DNA of 64,000 nt from Mycobacterium deserti (GTDB taxonomy: Bacteria > Actinomycetota > Actinomycetes > Mycobacteriales > Mycobacteriaceae): assembly GCF_025345615.1 (NCBI RefSeq), contig NZ_JAODWD010000004.1:124001-188000 (forward strand). Reading direction: 5' to 3'. This document shows, piece by piece, positions 40,362 to 48,570 of this stretch. The notes below the pieces were generated by a model that was not told the DNA's origin, ran no database searches, and saw only the letters and a program-made list of their open reading frames with translations. Position numbers and translations under genes: made by a program. The first letter of the stretch is position 1. Each line of letters begins with the position of its first letter.

Positions 40362-41908
40362 GACTGTGCCGCCTTCGCTTTCTGGTCCTCATCGTCCTCG
40401 ACAATCAGCAGGGACTCCTCGCTGCGGTGCATCAACTTGAGGATCAGCGGCATGATCAACAGCACGGCCATGAGAATGTAGGTCACGATGGCGACCGGCT
40501 CGGTGAACAGGCTGGTCCAGTCGCCACCTCCGAGCTGGAGGCTCTGGCGCAGCTGACGTTCGACGCGCGGGCCGAGGATCACCCCGATGATCAGCGGCAG
40601 CACCGGCAGTCCGAACCGCCGCATCATCAGGCCGAGCAGCCCGAAGACCAGGAGCAGCGCCAGGTCCAGCGGTTGGACGTTGACCGCGAGCGCGCCGAGC
40701 GTGGCGAAGAACAAGATCCCGGCGTAGAGGTACGGCCGCGGCGTGCGCAGCAGCTTGGCCCACAGCGGTGCCAGCGGCAGGTTGATCAGCAGAAGCAGCA
40801 GGTTGCCGATGAACAAGCTGGCGATCAATGTCCAGATCAACAGCGGCTCCTTCTCGAAGAGCGTGGGGCCGGGCTGAATTCCGTATGACACGAACGCAGT
40901 GAGGATGACGGCCGCAGTGGCGTTGGTGGGCAGGCCCAGTGACAGCATCGGCACCAGCGTGCCTGCCGCCGAGGCGTTGTTGGCGGCCTCGGGCCCGGCC
41001 ACGCCCTCGATGGCGCCCTTGCCGAACTCGGCGTCGTGCCCCGTGCGTTTCGCGAGCTTCTTCTCGGTGATGTAGGACAGGAACGTCGGCAGCTCCGCAC
41101 CTCCTGCGGGCAGCGCGCCGAACGGGAAGCCGAACGCGGTACCGCGCAGCCACGGCTTCCAGGACCGCCGGAAGTCGTTGCGGCCCATCCACGGTCGGCC
41201 AACGGGAATCACTTCGGCCGGGCGGCGGCGCAGGTGCGCGGCGACCCACAGCGCCTCGCCGACGGCGAAGATGGCCACGGCGATGACCACGATGTCAATG
41301 CCGTCGGACAGCTGCGGCAGGCCCAGCGTCGCGCGGGGTTGGCCGGTGAGGAAGTCGATGCCGACAACGCCGATCGCCAACCCGAGGAACAGTGAGATGG
41401 CGCCGCGCAGCTTGGAGGCGCCGAGCACCGCGGTGACCGCGACGAGCGCGAAGATCATGATCGCCAGATAGGACGGTGCGCCGAGCGAAACGGCGAATCG
41501 CGAGATCGGCGGCGCGAACGCCGCCAGCAGGGCGGTGCCGATCGCACCCGCGACGAACGAGCCGATCGCCGCGGTGGCCAGTGCCTGTGCGGCGCGGCCG
41601 GCCTTGGCCATCTTGTTGCCCTCGATCGCGGTGATCACCGACGACGATTCACCCGGGGTGTTCAACAGGATCGAGGTGGTCGAACCGCCGTACATGCCGC
41701 CGTAGAAGATGCCGGCGAACATGATGAAGGCTGCGCTCGGGCTGACGTTGTAGGTGATGGGGAGCAGCAGCGCGACCGTCATCGCGGGCCCGATTCCGGG
41801 CAGCACGCCTACCGCGGTGCCGAGCAGCACCCCGATGACCGCGTAGAGCAGGTTCATCGGGGTCGCCGCTTCCGCGAACCCCTGGAGCAGCCAGTCGAAG
41901 TTGTTCAT
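40358..41908 (-). CDS. tctA: Tripartite tricarboxylate transporter large permease TctA
   Basis: A 516-residue membrane protein with about twelve segments. TctA signature loops are present: [20 protein letters not shown] near residue 35, [22 protein letters not shown] near 65-86 and [13 protein letters not shown] near 265. With TctB and TctC it takes up citrate or a related carboxylate driven by an ion gradient. It abuts tctB. The substrate is inferred from family and the adjacent CitA/CitB-type sensor system. Confidence 0.94.
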   Translation of the reverse strand: MNNFDWLLQGFAEAATPMNLLYAVIGVLLGTAVGVLPGIGPAMTVALLLPITYNVSPSAAFIMFAGIFYGGMYGGSTTSILLNTPGESSSVITAIEGNKMAKAGRAAQALATAAIGSFVAGAIGTALLAAFAPPISRFAVSLGAPSYLAIMIFALVAVTAVLGASKLRGAISLFLGLAIGVVGIDFLTGQPRATLGLPQLSDGIDIVVIAVAIFAVGEALWVAAHLRRRPAEVIPVGRPWMGRNDFRRSWKPWLRGTAFGFPFGALPAGGAELPTFLSYITEKKLAKRTGHDAEFGKGAIEGVAGPEAANNASAAGTLVPMLSLGLPTNATAAVILTAFVSYGIQPGPTLFEKEPLLIWTLIASLFIGNLLLLLINLPLAPLWAKLLRTPRPYLYAGILFFATLGALAVNVQPLDLALLLVFGLLGLMMRRFGLPVLPLIIGVILGPRVERQLRQSLQLGGGDWTSLFTEPVAIVTYILMAVLLIMPLILKLMHRSEESLLIVEDDEDQKAKAAQS

Positions 41909-42433
41909 TTACAGGATCCCGTCCAAAATGCCTGCGGGCAGCGGGATACCGAGCCCGGAATAGAACGCGTAGAAGCTCACCAGCGCGAGCACCACGCCGA
42001 TGGCGATGTTGCGGACGTAGTGGCGGTTACCGAGAATCGTTGCCGCGGCCGCAAACAGGAACGTCGACATGATCACCCAGCCGAGCGGTTCGACCAGCAC
42101 GATGACGACGATGAACACGCCGACGAGCAGTCCGACGGTGCGCCAGTCGCTCGGTGCGTCCGGATCGATGTCCTCCCCGGCGTCGGCCTCGCCCATCGAT
42201 CCGCGCGGGATGGCCACCGCCAGCACGATGGCCAGCAGGATCAGGACGATGCCGATGACCATCGGAAAGGCCTTGGGCCCCACCGGGTCGACTTTCGCGA
42301 ACCCCGGCTCCAGCGACACAGCGCCGTAGATGAGGAAGGCGCCGACCGCGACGAGCACGGCGCAGACGAGGTACTGCGCCTTGTCGGTGGGCCGTTCGGC
42401 GTCCGTCGGTGTGGTGACATCGGTCTTGGTCAT
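41909..42433 (-). CDS. tctB: Tripartite tricarboxylate transporter small permease TctB
   Basis: A 174-residue protein with four membrane segments; the first hydrophobic stretch follows a short charged N-terminus (MTKTDVTTPTDAERPTDK). Layout fits the small membrane subunit that pairs with TctA. The ATG at 42433 overlaps the tctC stop as ATGA; the open frame further upstream lies inside tctC. Confidence 0.9.
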   Translation of the reverse strand: MTKTDVTTPTDAERPTDKAQYLVCAVLVAVGAFLIYGAVSLEPGFAKVDPVGPKAFPMVIGIVLILLAIVLAVAIPRGSMGEADAGEDIDPDAPSDWRTVGLLVGVFIVVIVLVEPLGWVIMSTFLFAAAATILGNRHYVRNIAIGVVLALVSFYAFYSGLGIPLPAGILDGIL

Positions 42434-43410
42434 AGCAGCCCCAACTCGGTCAGGGTCGACGAGACCCGGTTGTCCTGCTCGATGAGGAATTGCTCGAAGG
42501 CTTCGCCGGTCACGAACGCGTCGGTCCAGCCGTTCTTGGCGAGGGCTTCCTTCCACTGCGGAGTGTCGTGCAGGTCTTGGAGGACCTTGATCATCGACCT
42601 TTTGGCTTCTTCGGAGATGCCCGGTGGCGCAAGGACTCCGCGCCAGTTCGCGAACGTCAGGTCGATGCCCGACTCTTTCAGCGTCGGCGCGTCCACGCCT
42701 TCGACGCGGTCATCGCTGGACACCGCGAGGACGCGAAGCTGACCCGCTTCGATCTGATCTATCAGCTCCCCCGGACTCGATGTGCCGACGGTGATCTTCT
42801 TGCCGAGCAGAGCGGTCAGCAGGTCGCCGCCGCCGTCGTAGGTGACGAAGTTGACAGCCCGCGGGTCGACGCCGACGGCGCGAGCTACCTCCATCGGGAA
42901 GAGGTGGTCCGGCCCGCCGGGTGAGGAGCCGCCGCCGATCGTCACCTTGGACGGATCGGCCTTCCACGCGGCGACGAAGTCCTGCACGGTCTTCAACGGT
43001 GAGTCGGCGGGCACGAAGATCGCGCCGGGGTCTTCGATCAGCTTCGCCAGCGCGGTCGCGTCGGAGGCCTTGATCTTCGAGCCGTTGGTGTAGGTCGCGC
43101 CGACGACGCCGAGCCCCATCGTCATCATGAGGTCGTCGTTGCCCTTCTCGTTCATCAGCCGCGCCATCGCGACGGTGCCGCCGGCCCCGATCACGTTGAA
43201 GACCTCGACGCGTCCGGTGATGTCGTCGTCTTCCATGATCTTCACGGCGGTGCGGGCGGTCAGGTCGTATCCGCCGCCGGGACTGTTGGGCACCATCATG
43301 CGCAGCCGGTGCAGCCCCTCGTCGCCACCGCGGGTCACGCCGCAGGCGGTCACGAGCAGCATCACGACGGCCGCGATGACGAGCATCGGCCGGGTGTGCG
43401 TTCTCAACAC
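42430..43410 (-). CDS. tctC: Tripartite tricarboxylate transporter substrate-binding lipoprotein TctC
   Basis: A 326-residue Bug-family extracytoplasmic receptor. The signal peptide ends in VTAC (Cys23), making it a lipoprotein as expected in a Gram-positive. The binding fold shows MVPNSPGGGYDLTAR (carboxylate-binding loop) and VTIGGGSSPGGPDHLFP. GTG start. First gene of the tctCBA operon; divergent from the sensor kinase gene across a short promoter region with a CRP-like box. Confidence 0.93.
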   Translation of the reverse strand: MLRTHTRPMLVIAAVVMLLVTACGVTRGGDEGLHRLRMMVPNSPGGGYDLTARTAVKIMEDDDITGRVEVFNVIGAGGTVAMARLMNEKGNDDLMMTMGLGVVGATYTNGSKIKASDATALAKLIEDPGAIFVPADSPLKTVQDFVAAWKADPSKVTIGGGSSPGGPDHLFPMEVARAVGVDPRAVNFVTYDGGGDLLTALLGKKITVGTSSPGELIDQIEAGQLRVLAVSSDDRVEGVDAPTLKESGIDLTFANWRGVLAPPGISEEAKRSMIKVLQDLHDTPQWKEALAKNGWTDAFVTGEAFEQFLIEQDNRVSSTLTELGLL

Positions 43411-43459
43411 GTCTCCCCAATCACTTCGACTGTGATGCTCAGCAATACTGGACCAGCGC

Positions 43460-43475
43460 AGTGATGCAGGTCACG
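43460..43475. promoter_or_regulatory. CRP-like palindrome between tctC and the sensor kinase gene
   Basis: GTGATGCAGGTCAC forms a GTGA-n6-TCAC inverted repeat (43461-43474), matching the core of the CRP box TGTGA-n6-TCACA. It lies 50 bases upstream of the tctC start and 31 bases before the preferred kinase start. It overlaps alternative upstream kinase starts (43461, 43464), which argues that these are not used. Carbon-source control of a carboxylate importer by a CRP protein would be sensible. Confidence 0.45.
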
Positions 43476-43505
43476 CATGAGTACGCAAAGGACGTTTTGA
43501 TCGTT

Positions 43506-45125
43506 GTGAAACTTCTCAAGTCGCCGACGCGGGGCTTTCGCAGCCTGGCGGGCCAGTTCCTGGTCTTCCAGCTGGTGGTGGTCGCGGTGGTGTTGGTCGC
43601 GGTGGCGGCGGTGTCGGTGGCCCAGTCGACGCGCGAGTTCCGCGACGTGCGCGGCGCGCGCATGATCGCGGTGGCCGAGAACATGGCGTCGACACCGATC
43701 GTGCGCGACCGGTATGGCGACGTCGGTGTCGCCAAGGTGCTCGCGCCGGAGGTCGACCGCGCGGTCGCTCTGTCCGGGGCCGGGCTGGCCGAGATCATCG
43801 ATCCCGGCGGAACGGTTCTCGTTTCGTCGGATCCGTCCCGAACCGGCAGCCAGGTGGACCTGGGCCCCAGCCGCGCCGACGAAGGCCGAGCCTGGTTCGG
43901 TGACCTGTCGATCGACGGAGTGCACAGCCTCGTCGGTGAGGTGCCGATCCTCGCCGACAGCGGTGACGTGGTGGCCATCGCGTCGGTCAGCGAGCGCTAC
44001 CCATCGTTGTGGGAGCTGATGGGTGCATCCGGCGAGCGCCTGCTGTTCTACCTCGGCCTCGGGGCGGCGCTCGGAATGCTCGCATCCTGGCTGCTGTCAC
44101 GGCGCATCAAGAGGCATACGCGCGGACTGGAGATTGCTGAGATAGCGAGTCTGGCTGACCATCGAGAAGCGTTGTTGCACAGCATCCGCGAAGGTGTTGT
44201 CGCGGTGAACAACGAGGGTGACATCACGTTGCTCAATGACAGCGCGCAGGAATTGCTGGGTCTGACGGATGACGCCGTCGGCTCCCACGTGACCAGCGTC
44301 GGCCTGGACCCCGCGGTGGCCGACTTCCTGCTCTCCGGTGAGGACGGCCGCGACGTCGTCATCGTCACGCGCACCCGGGTGCTGGCGCTCAATCGCAGGG
44401 CCGCAACGAGCCAGGGGCAGCGGATCGGCACGGTGACAACGATGCGTGACAGCACAGAACTGGCCGCATTGCAGGGACAGCTGTCGTCGCACAAGAGCGT
44501 GACGGACACGTTGCGGGCGCAGACCCACGAATTCGCCAACCAGTTGCACACCATCTCTGGACTCGTCCAACTGGGCGAGTACGACTCGGTGCGCGACCTG
44601 GTGGGCACGCTGACAAGACGCCGCGCGGAGATCAACGATGCGGTGACACAGCGGATTTCCGACCCTGCCGTGGCTGCGTTGCTGATCGCCAAGACGACGC
44701 TGGCGGCCGAGAGCGGCGTATCGCTCGAGATTGCCGACGACTCCCATCTGTCGGCGTTGTCGCCCGCACTGGCGACCGATGTGATCACGCTGCTCGGCAA
44801 TCTCATCGACAACGCGGTCGATGTCTCGATCGGCTCGAGACCTGCCACGGTGACGGTTGGCTTGGACGACGGCGATGGCCTCGGAATCTCCGTTACAGAC
44901 TCCGGACCCGGTGTCCCCGAACATCTTCGGGAGGCGATCTTCTCGCGCGGTGTCACGTCGAAGCCCGAGGTGCCCGGCGGACGAGGTATCGGCCTGGCGT
45001 TGGTGCGACTGGTCACCGCGCAGCACGGCGGGACCGTGGAGGTGACCGACGGACCGACCGGCGGAGCGCTCTTTCAGGTATGGCTGCCGACCGCGGTGAC
45101 GGCGAGGAAGGCCGCCAATGCGTGA
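43506..45125 (+). CDS. CitA/DcuS-type sensor histidine kinase
   Basis: Sensor of an external carboxylate. With the GTG at 43506 it has 539 residues: membrane helix 1 (about 15-40), an extracytoplasmic PAS-like sensor domain (about 41-175), membrane helix 2 (about 178-197), a cytoplasmic PAS domain (about 225-320) and a kinase domain with phosphoacceptor His341 (THEFANQLHT), N box LGNLIDNAVD and glycine boxes DSGPGVPE and GRGIGLAL. GTG 43461 or ATG 43464 would add 14-15 residues that overlap the CRP-like box. It overlaps the response regulator by 8 bases. Confidence 0.92.
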   Translation: MKLLKSPTRGFRSLAGQFLVFQLVVVAVVLVAVAAVSVAQSTREFRDVRGARMIAVAENMASTPIVRDRYGDVGVAKVLAPEVDRAVALSGAGLAEIIDPGGTVLVSSDPSRTGSQVDLGPSRADEGRAWFGDLSIDGVHSLVGEVPILADSGDVVAIASVSERYPSLWELMGASGERLLFYLGLGAALGMLASWLLSRRIKRHTRGLEIAEIASLADHREALLHSIREGVVAVNNEGDITLLNDSAQELLGLTDDAVGSHVTSVGLDPAVADFLLSGEDGRDVVIVTRTRVLALNRRAATSQGQRIGTVTTMRDSTELAALQGQLSSHKSVTDTLRAQTHEFANQLHTISGLVQLGEYDSVRDLVGTLTRRRAEINDAVTQRISDPAVAALLIAKTTLAAESGVSLEIADDSHLSALSPALATDVITLLGNLIDNAVDVSIGSRPATVTVGLDDGDGLGISVTDSGPGVPEHLREAIFSRGVTSKPEVPGGRGIGLALVRLVTAQHGGTVEVTDGPTGGALFQVWLPTAVTARKAANA

Positions 45126-45786
45126 GGTGCTCATCGTCGATGACGACTTCATGGTGGCCGAGATCCACCGGCGGTTCGTCGAACAGGTCGACGGCTTCCG
45201 CGCGGTCGGGGTGGCGCGTAACGGCGCTGAGGCACTGGCGTCGGCACGCGACCTGCGGCCGCACCTGATTCTGCTGGACGTCTACCTGCCGGACATGACC
45301 GGCCTCGACGTGCTGCAGCAGTTGCGCTCGGACGGCGACCGCGTCGGCGTCATCATGATCACCGCGGCCCGCGAGTTGGATACCGTGCAGGGCGCACTTG
45401 ACGGCGGTGCGGCCGACTTTCTGATCAAGCCGTTCGAATTCGCCCAATTGAAGGCCAAATTGGAGGCATTCGCGACTCGCGCCGATGCGCTGGAGTTTGC
45501 CGGTGGCGTCGACCAGTCGTTGATCGACTCGCTGTTCGGACGCGGCCGCACGGCTTCGCAGGAGGTGTTGCCGAAGGGACTCGGCGTCGAAACCGGACGG
45601 TTGGTGCTGGCGGCCGTGCGCGAGGCCGGTGAGGTGTCGGCCGCCGAATGCGCTGACCTGGTGGGTATCTCGAGAGTCAGCGCACGCCGCTATCTCGAGC
45701 ACTATTTGAGTAGTGGCGCCCTGGATCTCCGGCTGCAATACGGCGTCGGCCGACCGGAACGCCGGTACCACCTACGCGGCGTGTAG
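45118..45786 (+). CDS. CitB/DcuR-type response regulator
   Basis: A 222-residue response regulator. The receiver domain has the acidic pair VDDD at 7-10, phosphoacceptor Asp54 (LILLDVYLPD), Thr82 and Lys104. The C-terminal half has a helix-turn-helix of the CitB group (SAAECADLVGISRVSARRYLEHYL). It pairs with the kinase just upstream and most likely activates the divergent tctCBA operon. Confidence 0.92.
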   Translation: MREVLIVDDDFMVAEIHRRFVEQVDGFRAVGVARNGAEALASARDLRPHLILLDVYLPDMTGLDVLQQLRSDGDRVGVIMITAARELDTVQGALDGGAADFLIKPFEFAQLKAKLEAFATRADALEFAGGVDQSLIDSLFGRGRTASQEVLPKGLGVETGRLVLAAVREAGEVSAAECADLVGISRVSARRYLEHYLSSGALDLRLQYGVGRPERRYHLRGV

Positions 45787-45831
45787 GTCGGTGAGCGCGA
45801 CGCCGGCCCGAGGTCGAGCCGAAGGATGCTA

Positions 45832-45847
45832 TCGAACATATATTCGA
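45832..45847. promoter_or_regulatory. LexA (SOS) box-like palindrome, orphan
   Basis: TCGAACATATATTCGA differs from the mycobacterial SOS box TCGAAC-n4-GTTCGA at a single position. It lies in the 68-base gap between two convergent gene ends, where no obvious promoter target is present. It may be chance, or part of a transcript end structure. Confidence 0.25.
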
Positions 45848-45854
45848 CTGTAGA

Positions 45855-46445
45855 TCAGGGGTCTGACAATTCCTGCGCGACCGCGGCGTGGACGGCCGTT
45901 TGCACTCCGTATCCGGCGATCGTCATCGGCTCGACCGTGCGCAGCGTGCGACACAGCACGAACGCCCCCTCAAGGGCCGTCAGCGTGATCGTCGCCAGGC
46001 GGCGACTCTGATCCTCGGTGATGTCGAGTTGCCCGAACCACTCCGCGAGTCGGGTCAGCCAGGCCTCGAAGACCTCGGCGGCCTCCCGCCGCAGCCGCTC
46101 GTTGGTGCTCGCCACCTCGAGGGCGATTGTCTCGATCGAGCAGGCCTCGGTGTAGTCCTGCGCTTCCAACAACTTGCCCGCGTCCTCGAACAACGTCGGG
46201 ATGCCGTCGATGGGGTCGATGTCCGCCAGCTGCGCGCCGACGAACTCTCCATAGCGGATCCCCTCGCCACGGATGACCTCGGCGCTGATGGCCTCTTTAC
46301 CGCCAGGAAAGTGGTGGTAGATCGAGCCGAACGGCGCCTTCGCAGCACTGGAGATCTGCTTCAGGCCGGTAGCCGACATGCCTTGGCGCCGGTAGAGCTC
46401 CGCAGTTGCGTCCAGGATCCGGGCGCGGGTACCGGAATCTGCCAT
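45855..46445 (-). CDS. TetR-family regulator
   Basis: A 196-residue TetR protein. The N-terminal helix-turn-helix is seen as GTRARILDATAELYRRQGM and KAPFGSIYHHFPGGKEAI. The ligand domain resembles the LmrA/YxaF subgroup. The ATG at 46445 is preferred over one 36 bases upstream. It is divergent from a hydrolase gene, with an operator-like inverted repeat between them, so it probably represses both. Confidence 0.9.
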   Translation of the reverse strand: MADSGTRARILDATAELYRRQGMSATGLKQISSAAKAPFGSIYHHFPGGKEAISAEVIRGEGIRYGEFVGAQLADIDPIDGIPTLFEDAGKLLEAQDYTEACSIETIALEVASTNERLRREAAEVFEAWLTRLAEWFGQLDITEDQSRRLATITLTALEGAFVLCRTLRTVEPMTIAGYGVQTAVHAAVAQELSDP

Positions 46446-46481
46446 GGCGTCTCCTTCTTGCGCGACGTGCTCGGACAGCAT

Positions 46482-46504
46482 ATCGTTTCGCCAAGTAGAA
46501 CGAT
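46482..46504. promoter_or_regulatory. Operator-like inverted repeat for the TetR regulator
   Basis: ATCGTT (46482-46487) and AACGAT (46499-46504) form a perfect inverted repeat with an 11-base spacer. It sits between the TetR start (46445) and the hydrolase ATG (46521), just before the AGGAG ribosome site. The position fits a TetR dimer site that would block both promoters. Confidence 0.5.
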
Positions 46505-46520
46505 CTATCTAGGAGCGTCA

Positions 46521-47351
46521 ATGCCGTCAGTAGAGTTGCCCGCGGGTCCCATCGCCTATCAGGACACCGGCGGCGACGGACCGGTCATGGTGTTCGGTCA
46601 TGGTCTGCTCATGGACGGCAGGCAGTGGCGCAAGGTGCTCCCACTTCTGCCCGAATACCGTTGCATCACGCCAACTCTCCCCCTTGGCGCCCATACGGAT
46701 CCGATGAACCACGACGCGGATCTGACCGAGACCGGCGTCGCCTGCATTCTCGCCGACTTCCTCGACGCCCTGGGTCTCGACGACGTGACCCTGGTTCTCA
46801 ACGACTGGGGCGGCGGTCAGTTCATGATCTCCGAAGGCCGCGACAAACGCATCGGAAAACTGGTGCTCGCTTCCTGCACAGCGTTCGACAATTACCCGCC
46901 CAAGCCCGCCCGTCCCGCCGCCCTACTGTGCCGAATGCCGGGCGGCGGTTGGATCCTGACCAGAATGCTCGGCACCAAATTCTTCCGCCACAACCCCAAA
47001 GCCTATGGTGTCCTGAGTAAGTCGGGCATTCCGGACGCATTGTTCGACGAGTGGTTCCGACCCGCTGTCGAGGACGCCGCGATACGGCGCGACCTCGTCA
47101 AGTTCGCGACGGGCGCTCCGTCGCGCCGCCGACTGCTCGAGATGAGCGAGAAGATGCGAACGTTCACGCGACCGGTACTCGTCGTGTGGGCACGGGAAGA
47201 CCGGATGATGCCGCTTGCGCATGCGGACCGGCTGGTCGACCTGTACCCCGACGCGACGAAGGTCGTCATCGACGACTCCTGGACGCTCATTCCCGAGGAT
47301 CAGCCGCAAGCGATGGCTGATGCGTTGCGAGTGTTCGCCTCGCAGAAGTAG
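46521..47351 (+). CDS. Alpha/beta hydrolase with Asp nucleophile (haloalkane dehalogenase-like)
   Basis: A 276-residue alpha/beta hydrolase. The nucleophile elbow reads LNDWGGGQ, with Asp (about residue 95) in place of Ser, as in haloalkane dehalogenases and epoxide hydrolases. The acid region is VVWAREDRMMP. At the expected catalytic His the sequence reads DSWTLIPEDQP, with no His. The activity is therefore uncertain; it may be a binding protein or use another residue. The start ATG has AGGAG five bases upstream. Probably repressed by the neighbouring TetR. Its last 65 bases overlap the MFS gene. Confidence 0.85.
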   Translation: MPSVELPAGPIAYQDTGGDGPVMVFGHGLLMDGRQWRKVLPLLPEYRCITPTLPLGAHTDPMNHDADLTETGVACILADFLDALGLDDVTLVLNDWGGGQFMISEGRDKRIGKLVLASCTAFDNYPPKPARPAALLCRMPGGGWILTRMLGTKFFRHNPKAYGVLSKSGIPDALFDEWFRPAVEDAAIRRDLVKFATGAPSRRRLLEMSEKMRTFTRPVLVVWAREDRMMPLAHADRLVDLYPDATKVVIDDSWTLIPEDQPQAMADALRVFASQK

Positions 47352-48513
47352 TCGCTGTCAGCACTGCGGCGGCGCCGATCGCCGCGGCGGCGCTCATGGC
47401 CGTGGCGAACCATCCGAACCATTCGACGGCGGCCGCTCCGAAGGCGGTGCCGAGGCTTCCACCGACGAAGTACACCACCATATAAGCGCTGTTGAACCGC
47501 GCGGGCGCGGCCGGATCGATTGCCAGGACGGTGCTCTGGTTCGCGACCTGGGCGGCGAACAGTCCGGCATCGAAAATCGCCAGACACAGCAGCGTGGCCC
47601 CAGTGCTGTCGAGGACGACCGCGGCGAGCGCCGCGGCGCACACGGAGGTCGAAAGGCCCAGCAGGATGACCTTCTGCGCACCGACCCGGTCGGTCCAGAG
47701 CCCCGCAATCTGTGTTGCCGCAAGGCCCGATAGACCCGCAAGGGCGTAGAGACCGATCCGCTCAGCCGAGTACGAGTACGGAGGCTCGGACAGCGCCACC
47801 GCAAGTGCCGCCCACAGCGCGCAGAACGCGAAGAACCACAACGCCCCGCGCACGGCCGCCTGTCGGAGCGCGGCGGACCGCACCACCAGCATCGGAAGGG
47901 AACGGAGATCGGCGAAGTAGCCGCCGTCGGCGCCGCCGCGGGTGGCCGGCAACAAGGCAAGGCAGCATAGCGCCAAGGCCGCACAGGCCGCCGCGAACAG
48001 CAGCAACATGGCGCGCCAGCCCCATTGATCGGCTAGCCAACCGCCCACGAGGCGGCCCGCCAGGATGCCTGCCGAGATACCAGCGGTGACGATTCCCAGG
48101 GTGGTCGCTCGTCGATGAACGGAGGCGAACCGGCCACCGATCGAACTCATCGCTGCGCCGACTGCCGAGAAGGCACCTGTCACCGCCATGACCGCTCCAA
48201 GCAGCCCCACGTTGCCTGCCGCAGCGGTGATCGCCAATGCAGTTGCAAGCGTGCCGAACTGCGCCGCGAGCACGCGACTGGGGGCGAATCGATCCACCAA
48301 CGGAACCAGGACCGCAAGGCCCACCATGTAGCCGATGGGCCCGAGAGCAAGCGCAACGCCGACGGCGGAGGTCCGCGAGGCCAGCGAGTCCGCGACATCG
48401 GCAACCGCCGGCTGCAATACGTAGATTGTCGAGGTCCCGAGCCCCGCAGCAACCGACATGAACAACACCAGCAGGCCGCTGAGACCCGTTGCCCCAGAAC
48501 ATTTCGTCGTCAT
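47287..48513 (-). CDS. MFS transporter
   Basis: A 408-residue major facilitator with twelve predicted segments. MFS features include AVGVALALGPIGYMVGLAVLVPLVDR (between helices 2 and 3) and the mid-protein loop ending YFADLRSLPMLVVR. The group resembles drug or metabolite exporters; the substrate cannot be read. No stop occurs before 47287, so it really overlaps the convergent hydrolase gene by 65 bases. It lies 57 bases after the phospholipase D-like gene. Confidence 0.87.
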   Translation of the reverse strand: MTTKCSGATGLSGLLVLFMSVAAGLGTSTIYVLQPAVADVADSLASRTSAVGVALALGPIGYMVGLAVLVPLVDRFAPSRVLAAQFGTLATALAITAAAGNVGLLGAVMAVTGAFSAVGAAMSSIGGRFASVHRRATTLGIVTAGISAGILAGRLVGGWLADQWGWRAMLLLFAAACAALALCCLALLPATRGGADGGYFADLRSLPMLVVRSAALRQAAVRGALWFFAFCALWAALAVALSEPPYSYSAERIGLYALAGLSGLAATQIAGLWTDRVGAQKVILLGLSTSVCAAALAAVVLDSTGATLLCLAIFDAGLFAAQVANQSTVLAIDPAAPARFNSAYMVVYFVGGSLGTAFGAAAVEWFGWFATAMSAAAAIGAAAVLTATTSARRTLATHQPSLAADPRE

Positions 48514-48570
48514 CCAATCGACGCTAGAGACGTCCGATCGTCACCGCTGGCGGGAATCCGACGCCAATGT

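Noticed and set aside
43461..43505. GTG 43461 / ATG 43464 as the sensor kinase start
   Set aside because: These overlap a CRP-like palindrome in the divergent promoter and lack a good ribosome site; not excluded, but the GTG at 43506 is preferred.
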